A stretch of DNA of 64,000 nucleotides from Burkholderiales bacterium LSUCC0115 (lineage in GTDB: Bacteria > Pseudomonadota > Gammaproteobacteria > Burkholderiales > Burkholderiaceae_A), in the NCBI GenBank assembly GCA_009646425.1, contig WJBW01000004.1:1-64000 (forward strand). Direction: 5' to 3'. This document shows, one piece after another, positions 19,458-28,290 of the stretch. The position numbers and the translations under genes are program-made. The notes under the pieces were generated by a model. The model had not been told where the DNA came from, searched no databases, and was given only the letters and a program-made list of their open reading frames with translations. Numbering within the stretch: position 1 is the stretch's first letter; every line of letters begins with the position of its first letter.

Positions 19458-20777
19458 ATGACGGTTTCAACTTCAGCAGCATTCAGTCAAGCCAGCCTTC
19501 AGCGAGTGGGGGGCGGCCGTTTGGACTGGCGTGACTTGCTGTTTGCGCTGGTACTGGCGGCTGGCGCCTGGTTTGCCACCGGTCGGTACAGCCAGTTTAT
19601 GGATATCTATGAGCTGGTCATCCTCTGGGCCTGTCTCCCGGGTCTTTTGTTTGTGGGCTGGCTCTGGCCAGCCATGCGTTGGTACACGCTCGGTTGCGGG
19701 TTGTTGGCCTTGGCAGGCATTGGCAGTTATGGCGGTCAGCTGGCCAACGCGGAGCAGTCCTTTTTGTTGAAATACCTGCTGTCTTCGCAGTCGGCCGTGC
19801 TCTGGATGTGTGCCTTGTACGCACTAGGCTGCCTGTCGTATTGGGCTGGGCTGCTCGCCCGTGGGGCGACCGCCCTCTGGGCTGGATCAGTCCTGACCTG
19901 GGCCGCCTCGGTGATGGGCATGGTCGGATTGTTGGTTCGTTGGTATGAGTCCTATCTGATCTCGCCCGATGTCGGTCACATTCCCGTGAGCAACCTCTAT
20001 GAGGTCTTCATTCTGTTCTCGCTGCTCACCGCCTTGTTTTACTTGTTTTACGAGCGTCGGTATCAGACCCGAAGCCTAGGCGCTTTTGTCACGCTGGTGA
20101 TTGTTGCAGCCGTCGGCTTTCTACTCTGGTACACCGCGACCCGGTCGGCTCACGAGATCCAGCCCTTGGTGCCTGCGCTCCAGTCTTGGTGGATGAAGAT
20201 TCATGTGCCTGCCAATTTTGTTGGCTACGGCACGTTCTCGATTGCGGCCATGGTGGCCTTTGCCTACCTGGTCAAATCGAACGCCGAGACCAAGAGCAAG
20301 GCAGCGCTTATCCCGCTGTTTGTGCTGGGTGTGTTGCTGTGTGCCGAGCCTCTGGTCTTCCGACGCTCAGGCCTTCCTGACTACTGGGCGATTTATTTCG
20401 GTATTTCGGCGGCGGCCGTAGCCGGCATCTTGGTGGCTCGCCGCAGGATTGCAGAGGTGCTGCCCTCTCTCGAAATCCTCGATGACATTCAGTACCGCGC
20501 GATCGCCATTGGCTTTGCCTTTTTCACGGTGGCCACCATCCTGGGGGCTCTCTGGGCAGCAGAAGCCTGGGGCACCTACTGGCAATGGGATCCCAAAGAA
20601 ACCTGGGCCCTCATCGTCTGGCTTAACTATGCCGCCTGGCTGCACCTTCGCCTCATGAAGGGATTGCGTGGCCAGTTTGCTGCTTACTGGTCCTTGGTGG
20701 GCTTGCTGATTACCGGCTTCGCATTCTTGGGGGTCAACATGTTCCTCTCAGGCCTGCACTCTTACGGGCAGCTCTAG
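19458..20777 (+). CDS. ccsB: Cytochrome c biogenesis protein CcsB/ResC (CcsA-type heme handling protein)
   Basis: This polytopic membrane protein presents heme to apocytochromes together with ResB. The ATG at 19458 is preceded by GGAGA with 5-base spacing; a TTG four codons upstream is less likely. The 439-residue product carries the tryptophan-rich heme-binding WWD motif near residues 375-385 in WGTYWQWDPKETWALIVW and ends in a hydrophobic segment. About eight to ten membrane segments can be seen. It abuts msrP without a gap. Confidence 0.94.
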   Translation: MTVSTSAAFSQASLQRVGGGRLDWRDLLFALVLAAGAWFATGRYSQFMDIYELVILWACLPGLLFVGWLWPAMRWYTLGCGLLALAGIGSYGGQLANAEQSFLLKYLLSSQSAVLWMCALYALGCLSYWAGLLARGATALWAGSVLTWAASVMGMVGLLVRWYESYLISPDVGHIPVSNLYEVFILFSLLTALFYLFYERRYQTRSLGAFVTLVIVAAVGFLLWYTATRSAHEIQPLVPALQSWWMKIHVPANFVGYGTFSIAAMVAFAYLVKSNAETKSKAALIPLFVLGVLLCAEPLVFRRSGLPDYWAIYFGISAAAVAGILVARRRIAEVLPSLEILDDIQYRAIAIGFAFFTVATILGALWAAEAWGTYWQWDPKETWALIVWLNYAAWLHLRLMKGLRGQFAAYWSLVGLLITGFAFLGVNMFLSGLHSYGQL

Positions 20778-21761
20778 ATGAAGATTCGGGCTTCAGATAT
20801 CACGCCCGAATCGGTTTTCAAGGGGCGCCGTCAGCTGCTCGGTGCAGCCTCGGCCCTGACGGCCGTCGGCTCGGGCCTGTTATCGACTCCTGGCGTTGCG
20901 GGTCCGGTCAAAGCCAAGGATCCCCGGCAGCAGGCTCGCCTGGCTGAACCCACCCAGGCCCTGCGCTATACGCCTTGGCCTGGCATGCCCAACGAGCGGC
21001 TCACGCCGATCCACGATGTCACCGGCTACAACAACTTTTATGAGTTCGGGACCGACAAGGCCGATCCGCAGAGACACGCGCCAGGCCGACTGGTCGTCAG
21101 GCCCTACCAGCTCAGCATTGAAGGCCTGGTCGCCAAGCCGCAGGTTCTGGGCATCGACGACCTGATCGCCCAAGGCGGCTTGGAGGAGAGGATCTATCGT
21201 CTGCGCTGCGTGGAGGGCTGGTCCATGGTCATTCCCTGGGTTGGCTTTAGCCTGAGCAGGCTCATTCAAAAGGCCCAGCCACTTGGCTCAGCCAAATACG
21301 TTGAATTCGTGAGTCTCGCGGACAAGTCGGCCATGCCAGGACTGTCGTCTCGGGTCCTGGATTGGCCCTATCGTGAAGGACTTCGCCTGGACGAGGCCAT
21401 GCACCCGCTGACCACGCTGGCCGTTGGTCTGTATGGCAAAACCCTGCCCGCTCAGAATGGGGCACCGATTCGGCTTGTGGTCCCATGGAAATACGGCTTT
21501 AAGAGTGCCAAGTCGATCGTAAGCATTCGCCTGGTTGACCGTCAGCCAACGCCAAGCTGGGTCCAGGCAGCCCCTCATGAGTACGGTTTTTACTCAAACG
21601 TCAATCCCAGCGTGCCTCACCGTCGCTGGTCACAGGCTACCGAGCGTCGAATTGGTGAGGATGGACTGCTCTCTCCCAGGCGGCCAACGCTGCCCTTCAA
21701 TGGGTACGCAGATCAGGTGGCTCAGCTCTACACCGGCATGGACCTGCGACAGTATTACTGA
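20778..21761 (+). CDS. msrP: Protein-methionine-sulfoxide reductase catalytic subunit MsrP (YedY)
   Basis: MsrP is a periplasmic molybdopterin enzyme that repairs oxidised methionine in envelope proteins. The 327-residue product begins with a Tat signal: [17 protein letters not shown] at residues 16-32. The molybdenum-ligating cysteine lies in [15 protein letters not shown] near residue 146. The motif [13 protein letters not shown] near residues 83-95 is typical of YedY. The ATG follows the ccsB stop codon directly, so it is probably translated from the same mRNA. MsrQ is encoded next. Confidence 0.95.
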   Translation: MKIRASDITPESVFKGRRQLLGAASALTAVGSGLLSTPGVAGPVKAKDPRQQARLAEPTQALRYTPWPGMPNERLTPIHDVTGYNNFYEFGTDKADPQRHAPGRLVVRPYQLSIEGLVAKPQVLGIDDLIAQGGLEERIYRLRCVEGWSMVIPWVGFSLSRLIQKAQPLGSAKYVEFVSLADKSAMPGLSSRVLDWPYREGLRLDEAMHPLTTLAVGLYGKTLPAQNGAPIRLVVPWKYGFKSAKSIVSIRLVDRQPTPSWVQAAPHEYGFYSNVNPSVPHRRWSQATERRIGEDGLLSPRRPTLPFNGYADQVAQLYTGMDLRQYY

Positions 21762-21767
21762 TCTGGC

Positions 21768-22373
21768 ATGGGGGCATCCTTGTCACTCTGGGCGGTGGGG
21801 CCACTCGTAGAACTTACCATTCGCCTGGCCCTGGATGCTTTGGGAGCCAACCCACAGGAGGAGATCCTGCGGGGCCTCGGTCGACAGACGCTGGTCATCC
21901 TGTGTTTTGTGCTCGCCATGCCAGCCTTGGCGCGGCGTTACCCTCAAACCGGACTGCGCCAGCTCGTCCAATACCGACGGGCGATGGGGCTCTGGGCCTT
22001 TGCCTATGCCTGCGTTCACCTGTTGGCTTATCTTCAGTTCGAGCATGATATGGCCTGGTCTGCCATCTGGGGGGACCTCTGGCGCAGACCTTTTGTGACG
22101 GTGGGACTACTGTGCCTCTTGGCCATGACCCTCTTGGCCGCGACCTCTAATCGATGGAGTATGCGTTGGCTCGGGCAACGGTGGAAGGTCTTACACCGAC
22201 TCAGCTGGGCCATCGTTCTATTGGGGATTGTTCACTATGCCCTGCACAAGGCAGGCAAGAACGATTTCACGCAACCGATCGTGTTTTTGGTGATCTGGTC
22301 TGGATTGTTGCTGATGCGACTCAAGCCGAGCTGGTTGGTCCAGTCTCGGCAGAAGGCCAGTCCAACACCTTAG
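21768..22373 (+). CDS. msrQ: Heme-binding membrane subunit MsrQ (YedZ)
   Basis: MsrQ is the inner-membrane b-heme protein that supplies electrons from the quinone pool or flavin reductase to MsrP. The 201-residue protein has about six hydrophobic segments typical of the ferric-reductase-like family and conserved histidines within YACVHLLAYL and LGIVHYALH. It follows msrP after 6 bp. Its last codons overlap the convergent lysA stop by 4 bp. Confidence 0.93.
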   Translation: MGASLSLWAVGPLVELTIRLALDALGANPQEEILRGLGRQTLVILCFVLAMPALARRYPQTGLRQLVQYRRAMGLWAFAYACVHLLAYLQFEHDMAWSAIWGDLWRRPFVTVGLLCLLAMTLLAATSNRWSMRWLGQRWKVLHRLSWAIVLLGIVHYALHKAGKNDFTQPIVFLVIWSGLLLMRLKPSWLVQSRQKASPTP

Positions 22374-23686
22374 AGCCTCTCGGCTGAGACCAGGTCCTCA
22401 TAGGTTTCCCGGCGTCTGATGAGCCTCGGGGGGGCATCGGGTTCGATCATGACCTCTGCGGGCCGAGGTCGCGAATTGTAGTTTGAGGCCATCGAGGATC
22501 CATAGGCACCAGCCGAGGCCAGAATGACCAGATCGCCCTCGCGAAGACTCAGCTGTCGCTGACGTCCAAGCCAGTCGCCACTCTCGCAGACTGGTCCGAC
22601 GACGTCCCAGCTGCGGGCCGACTCAGTAGCATCCTGACGGACCGGCAAGATCTCATGCCAGGCCTCGTACAGACTGGGCCGCATAAGATCGTTCATGGCG
22701 GCGTCGATAATCGCAAAGCTGGTGGCCTCTGGAGAACTCTGCGGCTTGAGAGCAACCACTCGACTCAGAAGAACACCGGCGGCGCCAACGATGGCTCTGC
22801 CAAATTCAAAGATCAGCTTTGGTACGGGCCGGCCCCGAGCACTGGCCCATGCCTGAACCTTGCCCACCAGGGCCTGCATGAGGGCCTCAGGCGAGGGGGG
22901 GGTTTCGTCGTGATAACAGATGCCCAATCCGCCACCGAGATCGATGTGATCAATCTGAATGCCCTGGGCCTCCAGGACCTCCACAAAGGTCAAGACACGG
23001 TCGGCAGCATCCAGAAATGGAGAGAGTTCGGTGATCTGAGAGCCGATGTGGCAGTCGACCCCAATGATTTGAAGGTGAGACAAGTCCTTGGCTTGACGAT
23101 AGCCCTGCAAGGCCTGATCAATGGGCAGGCCAAACTTGTTGGATTTCAGACCAGTCGAAATATAAGGGTGTGTTTTGGCGTCAATGTCAGGATTGACACG
23201 CAGCGAGACTCGGGCCCGAGAGTTGAGGGTCGCGGCGATTTGGTTAAGCCTGAGCATCTCCGAGAGGCTCTCAAGGTTGATGCAGCCGACGCCGGCCTCG
23301 AGCGCCTCGCGTAGTTCAGCATCGGTCTTACCCACGCCCGAGAAGACCATCTTTCTGGCCTCTCCGCCTGCAGCCAAGACGCGTTTCATTTCTCCGGTGG
23401 AGACGATGTCAAACCCAGCCCCCAGGGCCGCCAATTCAGAGAGGATTGATAGATTGGGGTTGGCCTTGACCGCATACAGAATGTCCACATTGGCCCCAAG
23501 GGACTCACAGGCTGTGGCAAAGGCTTGATAGGCCGAGCGAAGGGCCCTGGCGCTGTAGATGTAGCAGGGTGTCTGGAATTGGCTGGCGAGTTCGGTCAGG
23601 CTGTGCTGCTCGCAGTGCAATTCACCTTGCCGCCAGGCAAAGGCCTCCGGCAGCATGGGGTAGTTCGTGGCGTGGGAGCGGGTCAC
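22370..23686 (-). CDS. lysA: Diaminopimelate decarboxylase
   Basis: LysA is a PLP enzyme that converts meso-diaminopimelate to lysine. The 438-residue product has the PLP lysine in YAVKANPNLSIL (about residues 70-81), the HIGSQI motif, the glycine-rich GGGLGI phosphate site and the substrate cysteine in GPVCESGDWLG near residue 365. The start is a GTG at 23686, supported by an AGGAGG site 5 bases upstream and a GTGA overlap with the lptM stop. It forms an operon with lptM. Confidence 0.96.
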   Translation of the reverse strand: MTRSHATNYPMLPEAFAWRQGELHCEQHSLTELASQFQTPCYIYSARALRSAYQAFATACESLGANVDILYAVKANPNLSILSELAALGAGFDIVSTGEMKRVLAAGGEARKMVFSGVGKTDAELREALEAGVGCINLESLSEMLRLNQIAATLNSRARVSLRVNPDIDAKTHPYISTGLKSNKFGLPIDQALQGYRQAKDLSHLQIIGVDCHIGSQITELSPFLDAADRVLTFVEVLEAQGIQIDHIDLGGGLGICYHDETPPSPEALMQALVGKVQAWASARGRPVPKLIFEFGRAIVGAAGVLLSRVVALKPQSSPEATSFAIIDAAMNDLMRPSLYEAWHEILPVRQDATESARSWDVVGPVCESGDWLGRQRQLSLREGDLVILASAGAYGSSMASNYNSRPRPAEVMIEPDAPPRLIRRRETYEDLVSAERL

Positions 23687-23913
23687 CGGACCTCCTGCGA
23701 CTGGCTGACTTCGCCACCAGGTGAAAATTGCGGCTTGGGCAGAAAGAGAGGGCCTTTCTGACCGCAGCCCGCCAGCATCAGCGTGAGCATCAGGACAGAG
23801 AGTCCGAGCGCCTTAAACCGGGGGCCCGCGGTGTCTGTTTTGTCCCTAGGACTGGTCCGGGAAGCCTCGGCCTCCAGCCGAAGTGATGGACAATGATGGT
23901 CAGACGTTTTCAT
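23683..23913 (-). CDS. lptM: LPS translocon maturation lipoprotein LptM (YifL)
   Basis: LptM is a small outer-membrane lipoprotein that helps LptD fold and form its disulfides. The 76-residue product has the lipobox LMLAGC with Cys50 and the family hallmark GCGQKGPLFLPK right after it. Only about 26 residues remain after the lipidated cysteine. The segment before the hydrophobic stretch is unusually long, about 35 residues, and no closer start codon with a basic n-region was found. It overlaps lysA by 4 bp and is divergent from cyaY by 12 bp. Confidence 0.8.
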   Translation of the reverse strand: MKTSDHHCPSLRLEAEASRTSPRDKTDTAGPRFKALGLSVLMLTLMLAGCGQKGPLFLPKPQFSPGGEVSQSQEVR

Positions 23914-23925
23914 GATGGTGGGAGT

Positions 23926-24270
23926 ATGACGGAAACCGAGTACCTTGAAAAAATTGAGTCTGCCTTTGCCTGGATCGAGGCGCAGGTGGATGGCTGGAAC
24001 CAGTCTTATGACATGGTGATTGAGACAGGCCGTCACGGTCCCGTGCTGGAGACCGAGTTTGAGTCGGGGCAAAAGATCATTACCAATGCCCAAGCGCCCA
24101 CCCAGCAACTCTGGATGGCCTCTCAGTATGGTGCGCATCATTTCGTACTCACCACAGAGGGCTGGCTGGATACTCGGGGCGCTGGCCTTTTTGAGCAGGT
24201 CTTCGCCTCGCATGCCAGTCGATTGGCGTCTGTGGATTGCGCCCCCAAGGGCCGAACCGAGGACTTCTAG
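23926..24270 (+). CDS. cyaY: Iron-sulfur assembly regulator CyaY (bacterial frataxin)
   Basis: CyaY binds iron and modulates IscS-dependent Fe-S cluster assembly. The 114-residue product from ATG 23926 begins MTETEYLEKIESAFAWIEAQVD, continues with ETEFESGQKIITNAQAPTQQLWMASQYGAHHF, and has an acidic first helix as in other frataxins. An in-frame upstream ATG at 23893 would add 11 residues but lies inside lptM. The gene stands alone between divergent lptM and convergent PBP1A. Confidence 0.92.
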   Translation: MTETEYLEKIESAFAWIEAQVDGWNQSYDMVIETGRHGPVLETEFESGQKIITNAQAPTQQLWMASQYGAHHFVLTTEGWLDTRGAGLFEQVFASHASRLASVDCAPKGRTEDF

Positions 24271-24291
24271 TCGAGACTACCTAGCCGGCGA

Positions 24292-26529
24292 CTAAGGATT
24301 GTCGACACCGAGAGAGGGCACGCCAACTCCTGGCGCATTGTCTGGCACGTAGTATTCGCTGCCAATTTTGAGAAGCCCTGCTGGCGGGTTCACAAACTGT
24401 TGTGGCGTTTTTTTCAGGGCTTCGGCCATGAAGGACATCCAGATGGGAAGGGCGAGTCCACCACCTGTCTCGCGTTCGCCGAGTGATCGCGGCTGGTCGT
24501 AACCCACCCATGCAACACCGGCTAATTTGGGCTGATAGCCCGCAAACCAGGCATCCTGCGCATCGTTGGTGGTACCGGTCTTACCGGCCAGGTCTGTTCG
24601 TCCCAGCTGAAGGGCTTTGCGGCCTGTTCCGTTTTTGACAACCCCTTGCAGAAGGTTGTGCATCAGGTAGGCGTAGCGCTCGTCCAGGACCCGGGGCGCG
24701 TCATCACCCGCCTTGGCTGGCTCCGTCCGACTGACCAGAGCGCCCCGCTCGTCGACCACGCGATCGATGAAGTAGGGGGTGACGCGAAACCCTCCGTTGG
24801 CAAAGGCCGCATAGGCGGTAGCCATTTGAAGAGGGGTCACACTGCCCGCACCAAGGGCCAAGGTGAGATAGGGCGGGTTGCGCTCTGCCTCGAATCCGAA
24901 GCGGGACAAATAGTTTTGGGCATATTTGGCCCCGACTGCATGCAGCAATCGAATCGAGACCATGTTTTTGGACTTGGCCAGGGCATCCCGAATGGTCATG
25001 GGCCCCTCATACGTGCCATCGTAGTTCTTCGGGTCCCAGACTTGTCCACCGGTCTGTCCAGGGTCGAAGTTGACGGGCGCATCGTTGACGATGCTGCTGG
25101 CCGAGAACCCTTTTTCCAGTGCCGCTGAGTAGACGAACGGTTTGATGGTCGAACCAGGCTGGCGATAAGCCTGGGTGACGTGATTGAATTTGTTTTGGCG
25201 AAAGTCGAAGCCGCCGACCAGCGCCCGGAGGGCTCCTGTATCCGTTTGAATGGCGACGAAGGCACCCTCCACCTCCGGAATCTGCGTCATCTCCCAGCGC
25301 TCTGCGTCTAGCCGATGGATCCGGACAACAGCGCCCGGTCGAATCTTGAGGGCAGGCAGGGCGCTTGCCGACAGCCCCTTGGAGGCGAATTTCAGGCCGT
25401 CTCCTTGAATGTCAAAGGTCTTGCCCTGGCCGCGCATGACTCGAACCAGGCCTTCCTTGACGTCAACCACGACCGCTGTCAGCAGGCCATCGCTGTCGGG
25501 CCTATCGGCCAGGGTGTCCTCGACCAGGTCCTCGAGTTCTGCAGCATTTTTGGGTAGGGAGACAAAAGCCTCGGGGCCGCGCCAACCCTGCCGTCGATCA
25601 AAGTCAATCAGACCCGAGCGCATGGCGTTTTGGGCGGCTCTTTGCTCGCTGGCCCGAATGGTCGTGAAAACGGTCAGGCCCCGGCTGTAGGCGTCCTCAG
25701 GGAATTGGGCGACGATTTGTTGGCGCACCATCTCAGCCAGGTAAGGAGCGGAGACGGCATAGTCTTCGCTGCGGCCAACCACCTTTAACTCTTCTCGACT
25801 CGCCTGGTTGAATTGGGCATTACTGATCAGGCGCAGCTTGTGCATACGGCCCAAGACATACTGTTGTCTGGCCTGGGCCCGCCGAGGGTTGACCACTGGG
25901 TTATAGCTGGAGGGCGCTTTGGGCAAGCCTGCCAACATCGCCGATTCCGCGATGCTCAGGCGACCGATGGGCTTTCCGAAATAAATCTGCGCTGCCGAGG
26001 CGAATCCGTAGGCCCTGCGTCCCAGGTAGATCTGGTTGATGTAGAGCTCCAGGATTTGGTCCTTGGTCAGTTTTCGCTCAATCTCAAACGCCAGCAAGAC
26101 CTCGTAGATTTTTCGGGTGAAGGTTTTTTCGGTCGACAGGTAGAAGTTGCGAGCCACCTGCATGGTGATGGTGCTGGCACCCTGGGCCTTGCTGCCAGCC
26201 AAAAGGTTGGCAAACACCGATCGCGCAATGCCCGCAGGGTCGATGCCGGCATGCTGGTAAAACTGATCGTCTTCGGCTGCCAGAATGGCGTGAATGAGAG
26301 ACTTGGGCACTTCGGATATCCGGACGACGCTGCGTCGCTCCTCACCGAATTCGCCAATCAGGACCCCATCTGCGGTCATGATGCGCAGCGGCACCTTGGG
26401 CCGATAGTCCGCCAAAGCGGTGACCTCTGGCAGCCGAGGGGTGGCCAAGGCGATGACCAGCAGGCTGATGCCGAGCAGGCCAAGACAAGACCAAAACCCC
26501 AGGAGCATGAAACGAATCAACAGACGCAT
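24292..26529 (-). CDS. mrcA: Penicillin-binding protein 1A (bifunctional transglycosylase/transpeptidase)
   Basis: PBP1A polymerises and cross-links peptidoglycan in the periplasm. The 745-residue protein starts at ATG 26529 with a single membrane anchor (MRLLIRFMLLGFWSCLGLLG). The GT51 domain shows AAEDDQFYQHAGID near residues 85-98 and GASTITMQVARNFYL. The transpeptidase domain has the serine in GSTIKPF, SKN in KSKNMVS, and KTGTT near residue 650. An OB-like insert separates the two catalytic domains. It is divergent from aroK with only 35 bp between starts. Confidence 0.95.
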   Translation of the reverse strand: MRLLIRFMLLGFWSCLGLLGISLLVIALATPRLPEVTALADYRPKVPLRIMTADGVLIGEFGEERRSVVRISEVPKSLIHAILAAEDDQFYQHAGIDPAGIARSVFANLLAGSKAQGASTITMQVARNFYLSTEKTFTRKIYEVLLAFEIERKLTKDQILELYINQIYLGRRAYGFASAAQIYFGKPIGRLSIAESAMLAGLPKAPSSYNPVVNPRRAQARQQYVLGRMHKLRLISNAQFNQASREELKVVGRSEDYAVSAPYLAEMVRQQIVAQFPEDAYSRGLTVFTTIRASEQRAAQNAMRSGLIDFDRRQGWRGPEAFVSLPKNAAELEDLVEDTLADRPDSDGLLTAVVVDVKEGLVRVMRGQGKTFDIQGDGLKFASKGLSASALPALKIRPGAVVRIHRLDAERWEMTQIPEVEGAFVAIQTDTGALRALVGGFDFRQNKFNHVTQAYRQPGSTIKPFVYSAALEKGFSASSIVNDAPVNFDPGQTGGQVWDPKNYDGTYEGPMTIRDALAKSKNMVSIRLLHAVGAKYAQNYLSRFGFEAERNPPYLTLALGAGSVTPLQMATAYAAFANGGFRVTPYFIDRVVDERGALVSRTEPAKAGDDAPRVLDERYAYLMHNLLQGVVKNGTGRKALQLGRTDLAGKTGTTNDAQDAWFAGYQPKLAGVAWVGYDQPRSLGERETGGGLALPIWMSFMAEALKKTPQQFVNPPAGLLKIGSEYYVPDNAPGVGVPSLGVDNP

Positions 26530-26564
26530 AACGACCAAGTGTATCGCCTGCTAGACTGATTTCG

Positions 26565-27152
26565 ATGAATGGCCAGCCAAAAAGAAATATCGTTCTCATC
26601 GGCCTGATGGGCGCCGGCAAGACCACGATTGGCCGCAGATTGGCGCAACGCATTCAATGGCCGCTGGTGGACACAGACCAAGTGATTGAGTCTCGCTGTG
26701 GGACCTCTGTGGCAACCATCTTTGAGGTGGAGGGTGAGGAGGGCTTCCGTCGCAGAGAATCCAAGGTCCTGGCGGAGATCATGTCCCAGCCTGGGCAGAT
26801 TGTCACAACTGGCGGCGGCGCACCGATTCAGCCGGTGAACCGGCCAGTGATTGCCCAAGGGTATGTGGTCTATTTGCATGCCCAGCCTCGGCAGCTCTGG
26901 CAGCGTCTGCGTCAGGACACCAGCCGACCGTTGCTGACCCAATCTCAAGACCCAAAGGCGACGCTGGAGGCGCTTTACCAATCGCGGGACCCCGTTTATC
27001 GTGATCTGGCCTCGGTGGTGGTGCCCAGCAGTCAGGGGTCGCCCAGTCAGGTGGTGAGTCAGGTCATTGACCACCTTCTAGCCGACGGCCTCATCTCACA
27101 TGCTTTCGAAGACGCTCAACATGACTCAGACGCCACAACACCCTCTCGATAA
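26565..27152 (+). CDS. aroK: Shikimate kinase
   Basis: AroK phosphorylates shikimate at the 3-hydroxyl using ATP in aromatic amino-acid synthesis. The 195-residue product has a P-loop GLMGAGKTT (13-21), the shikimate-binding DTDQVIE near residues 33-39, the FRRRES segment near 61-66, and the VTTGGGAPIQ loop near residue 80. The gene order aroK-aroB is conserved in proteobacteria. Confidence 0.96.
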   Translation: MNGQPKRNIVLIGLMGAGKTTIGRRLAQRIQWPLVDTDQVIESRCGTSVATIFEVEGEEGFRRRESKVLAEIMSQPGQIVTTGGGAPIQPVNRPVIAQGYVVYLHAQPRQLWQRLRQDTSRPLLTQSQDPKATLEALYQSRDPVYRDLASVVVPSSQGSPSQVVSQVIDHLLADGLISHAFEDAQHDSDATTPSR

Positions 27153-27180
27153 GACGGTTGCAGGAACCGGTCCACACCAC

Positions 27181-28290
27181 ATGCACGCTACGGTTCAGGT
27201 GGGCCTGGCAGATCGCAGCTACCCCATTTGGATCGGCGAGGGCCTGCTCGGTCAGCCCGATATCTGGCGCGATGCACTCAGGCCCGGCCGGCCCGGCCGG
27301 GTGGTCGTGGTGTCCAATGAGGTGGTCATGCCCCTCTATGGCCAGCGGGTGCTCGATGCCCTCGGGTCATTGGGTTGTCAGACCTCGCAGGTGGTCTTGC
27401 CTGATGGCGAGTCTCACAAGGACATGGCGAGCCTGATGAAGATTTTTGATCATCTGATGTCAGAGCATGTAGACCGCTCTGCCACGGTAGTCGCCCTTGG
27501 AGGCGGGGTCATTGGGGATATGGCAGGCTTTGCCGCGGCCTGTTATCAGAGAGGCATTGATTTTGTCCAGGTGCCCACCACCTTGCTGTCTCAGGTCGAC
27601 TCCTCGGTTGGGGGCAAGACGGCGATCAATCACCCGCTGGGCAAGAACATGATTGGGGCGTTCTACCAACCCAGGGCTGTGATCATTGATATGACGGTTC
27701 TCAAGACCCTGCCCCCGAGAGAGGTGTCAGCAGGACTTGCGGAAATCATCAAGTACGGTTGCATCCTAGACGCCGACTTTTTCAATTGGCTTGAGGCCAA
27801 TATGCAGGCCTTGATGGCTGGCGATGCCGACGCGCTGGCCTATGCGATCCAAAAGTCTTGCCAGATCAAAGCCCAGGTGGTGGCCGCTGACGAACGGGAG
27901 TCCTCGGGTCAGAGGGCCCTTTTGAACTTTGGGCACACGTTTGGTCATGCCATCGAGGCTGGCATGGGCTACGGTGCTTGGCTTCATGGTGAGGCAGTCG
28001 GCTGCGGCATGGCTATGGCAGCGCTTTTGTCTTGTCAGTTGGGCCAACTCGATGTGCCGTCGTTCAAACGGGTGGTGGCACTCATCGATCGAGCCGGTTT
28101 GCCTCTTCAGCCCCCCGCTTGGCCAGCCCAGGCGTATCTAGACTGGATGGCCCACGATAAAAAATCTGCCGCCGGCGCCATTCGTTACATCCTGCTCAAA
28201 GGGCTCGGCCAGTCCGAGCTCAGACCGGTTGAGGATGCACTCGTGCGGCTGGCCATCGAGGCCTCCCAAAAAGGACTGGCTTCGGCGTGA
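27181..28290 (+). CDS. aroB: 3-dehydroquinate synthase
   Basis: AroB is an NAD- and metal-dependent enzyme that converts DAHP to 3-dehydroquinate. From ATG 27181 the product has 369 residues, the usual size, and starts MHATVQVGLADRSYPIWIG. In-frame ATGs at 27100 and 27121 would add 27 or 20 residues and overlap aroK; they do not match the family N-terminus. Visible motifs are PDGESHKDM, LGGGVIGDMAGFAAACYQRGI, PTTLLSQVDSSVGGKTAINHP and the metal-ligand histidines in NFGHTFGHAIE and LHGEAV. Confidence 0.94.
   Translation: MHATVQVGLADRSYPIWIGEGLLGQPDIWRDALRPGRPGRVVVVSNEVVMPLYGQRVLDALGSLGCQTSQVVLPDGESHKDMASLMKIFDHLMSEHVDRSATVVALGGGVIGDMAGFAAACYQRGIDFVQVPTTLLSQVDSSVGGKTAINHPLGKNMIGAFYQPRAVIIDMTVLKTLPPREVSAGLAEIIKYGCILDADFFNWLEANMQALMAGDADALAYAIQKSCQIKAQVVAADERESSGQRALLNFGHTFGHAIEAGMGYGAWLHGEAVGCGMAMAALLSCQLGQLDVPSFKRVVALIDRAGLPLQPPAWPAQAYLDWMAHDKKSAAGAIRYILLKGLGQSELRPVEDALVRLAIEASQKGLASA

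Noticed and set aside
22655-23314. Long open frame antisense to lysA
   Set aside because: The lysA product is complete with all catalytic motifs on the other strand; the antisense frame shows no recognisable domain and reflects high G+C codon bias. The same applies to the many antisense frames within gltB, uvrA and the ribosomal genes.
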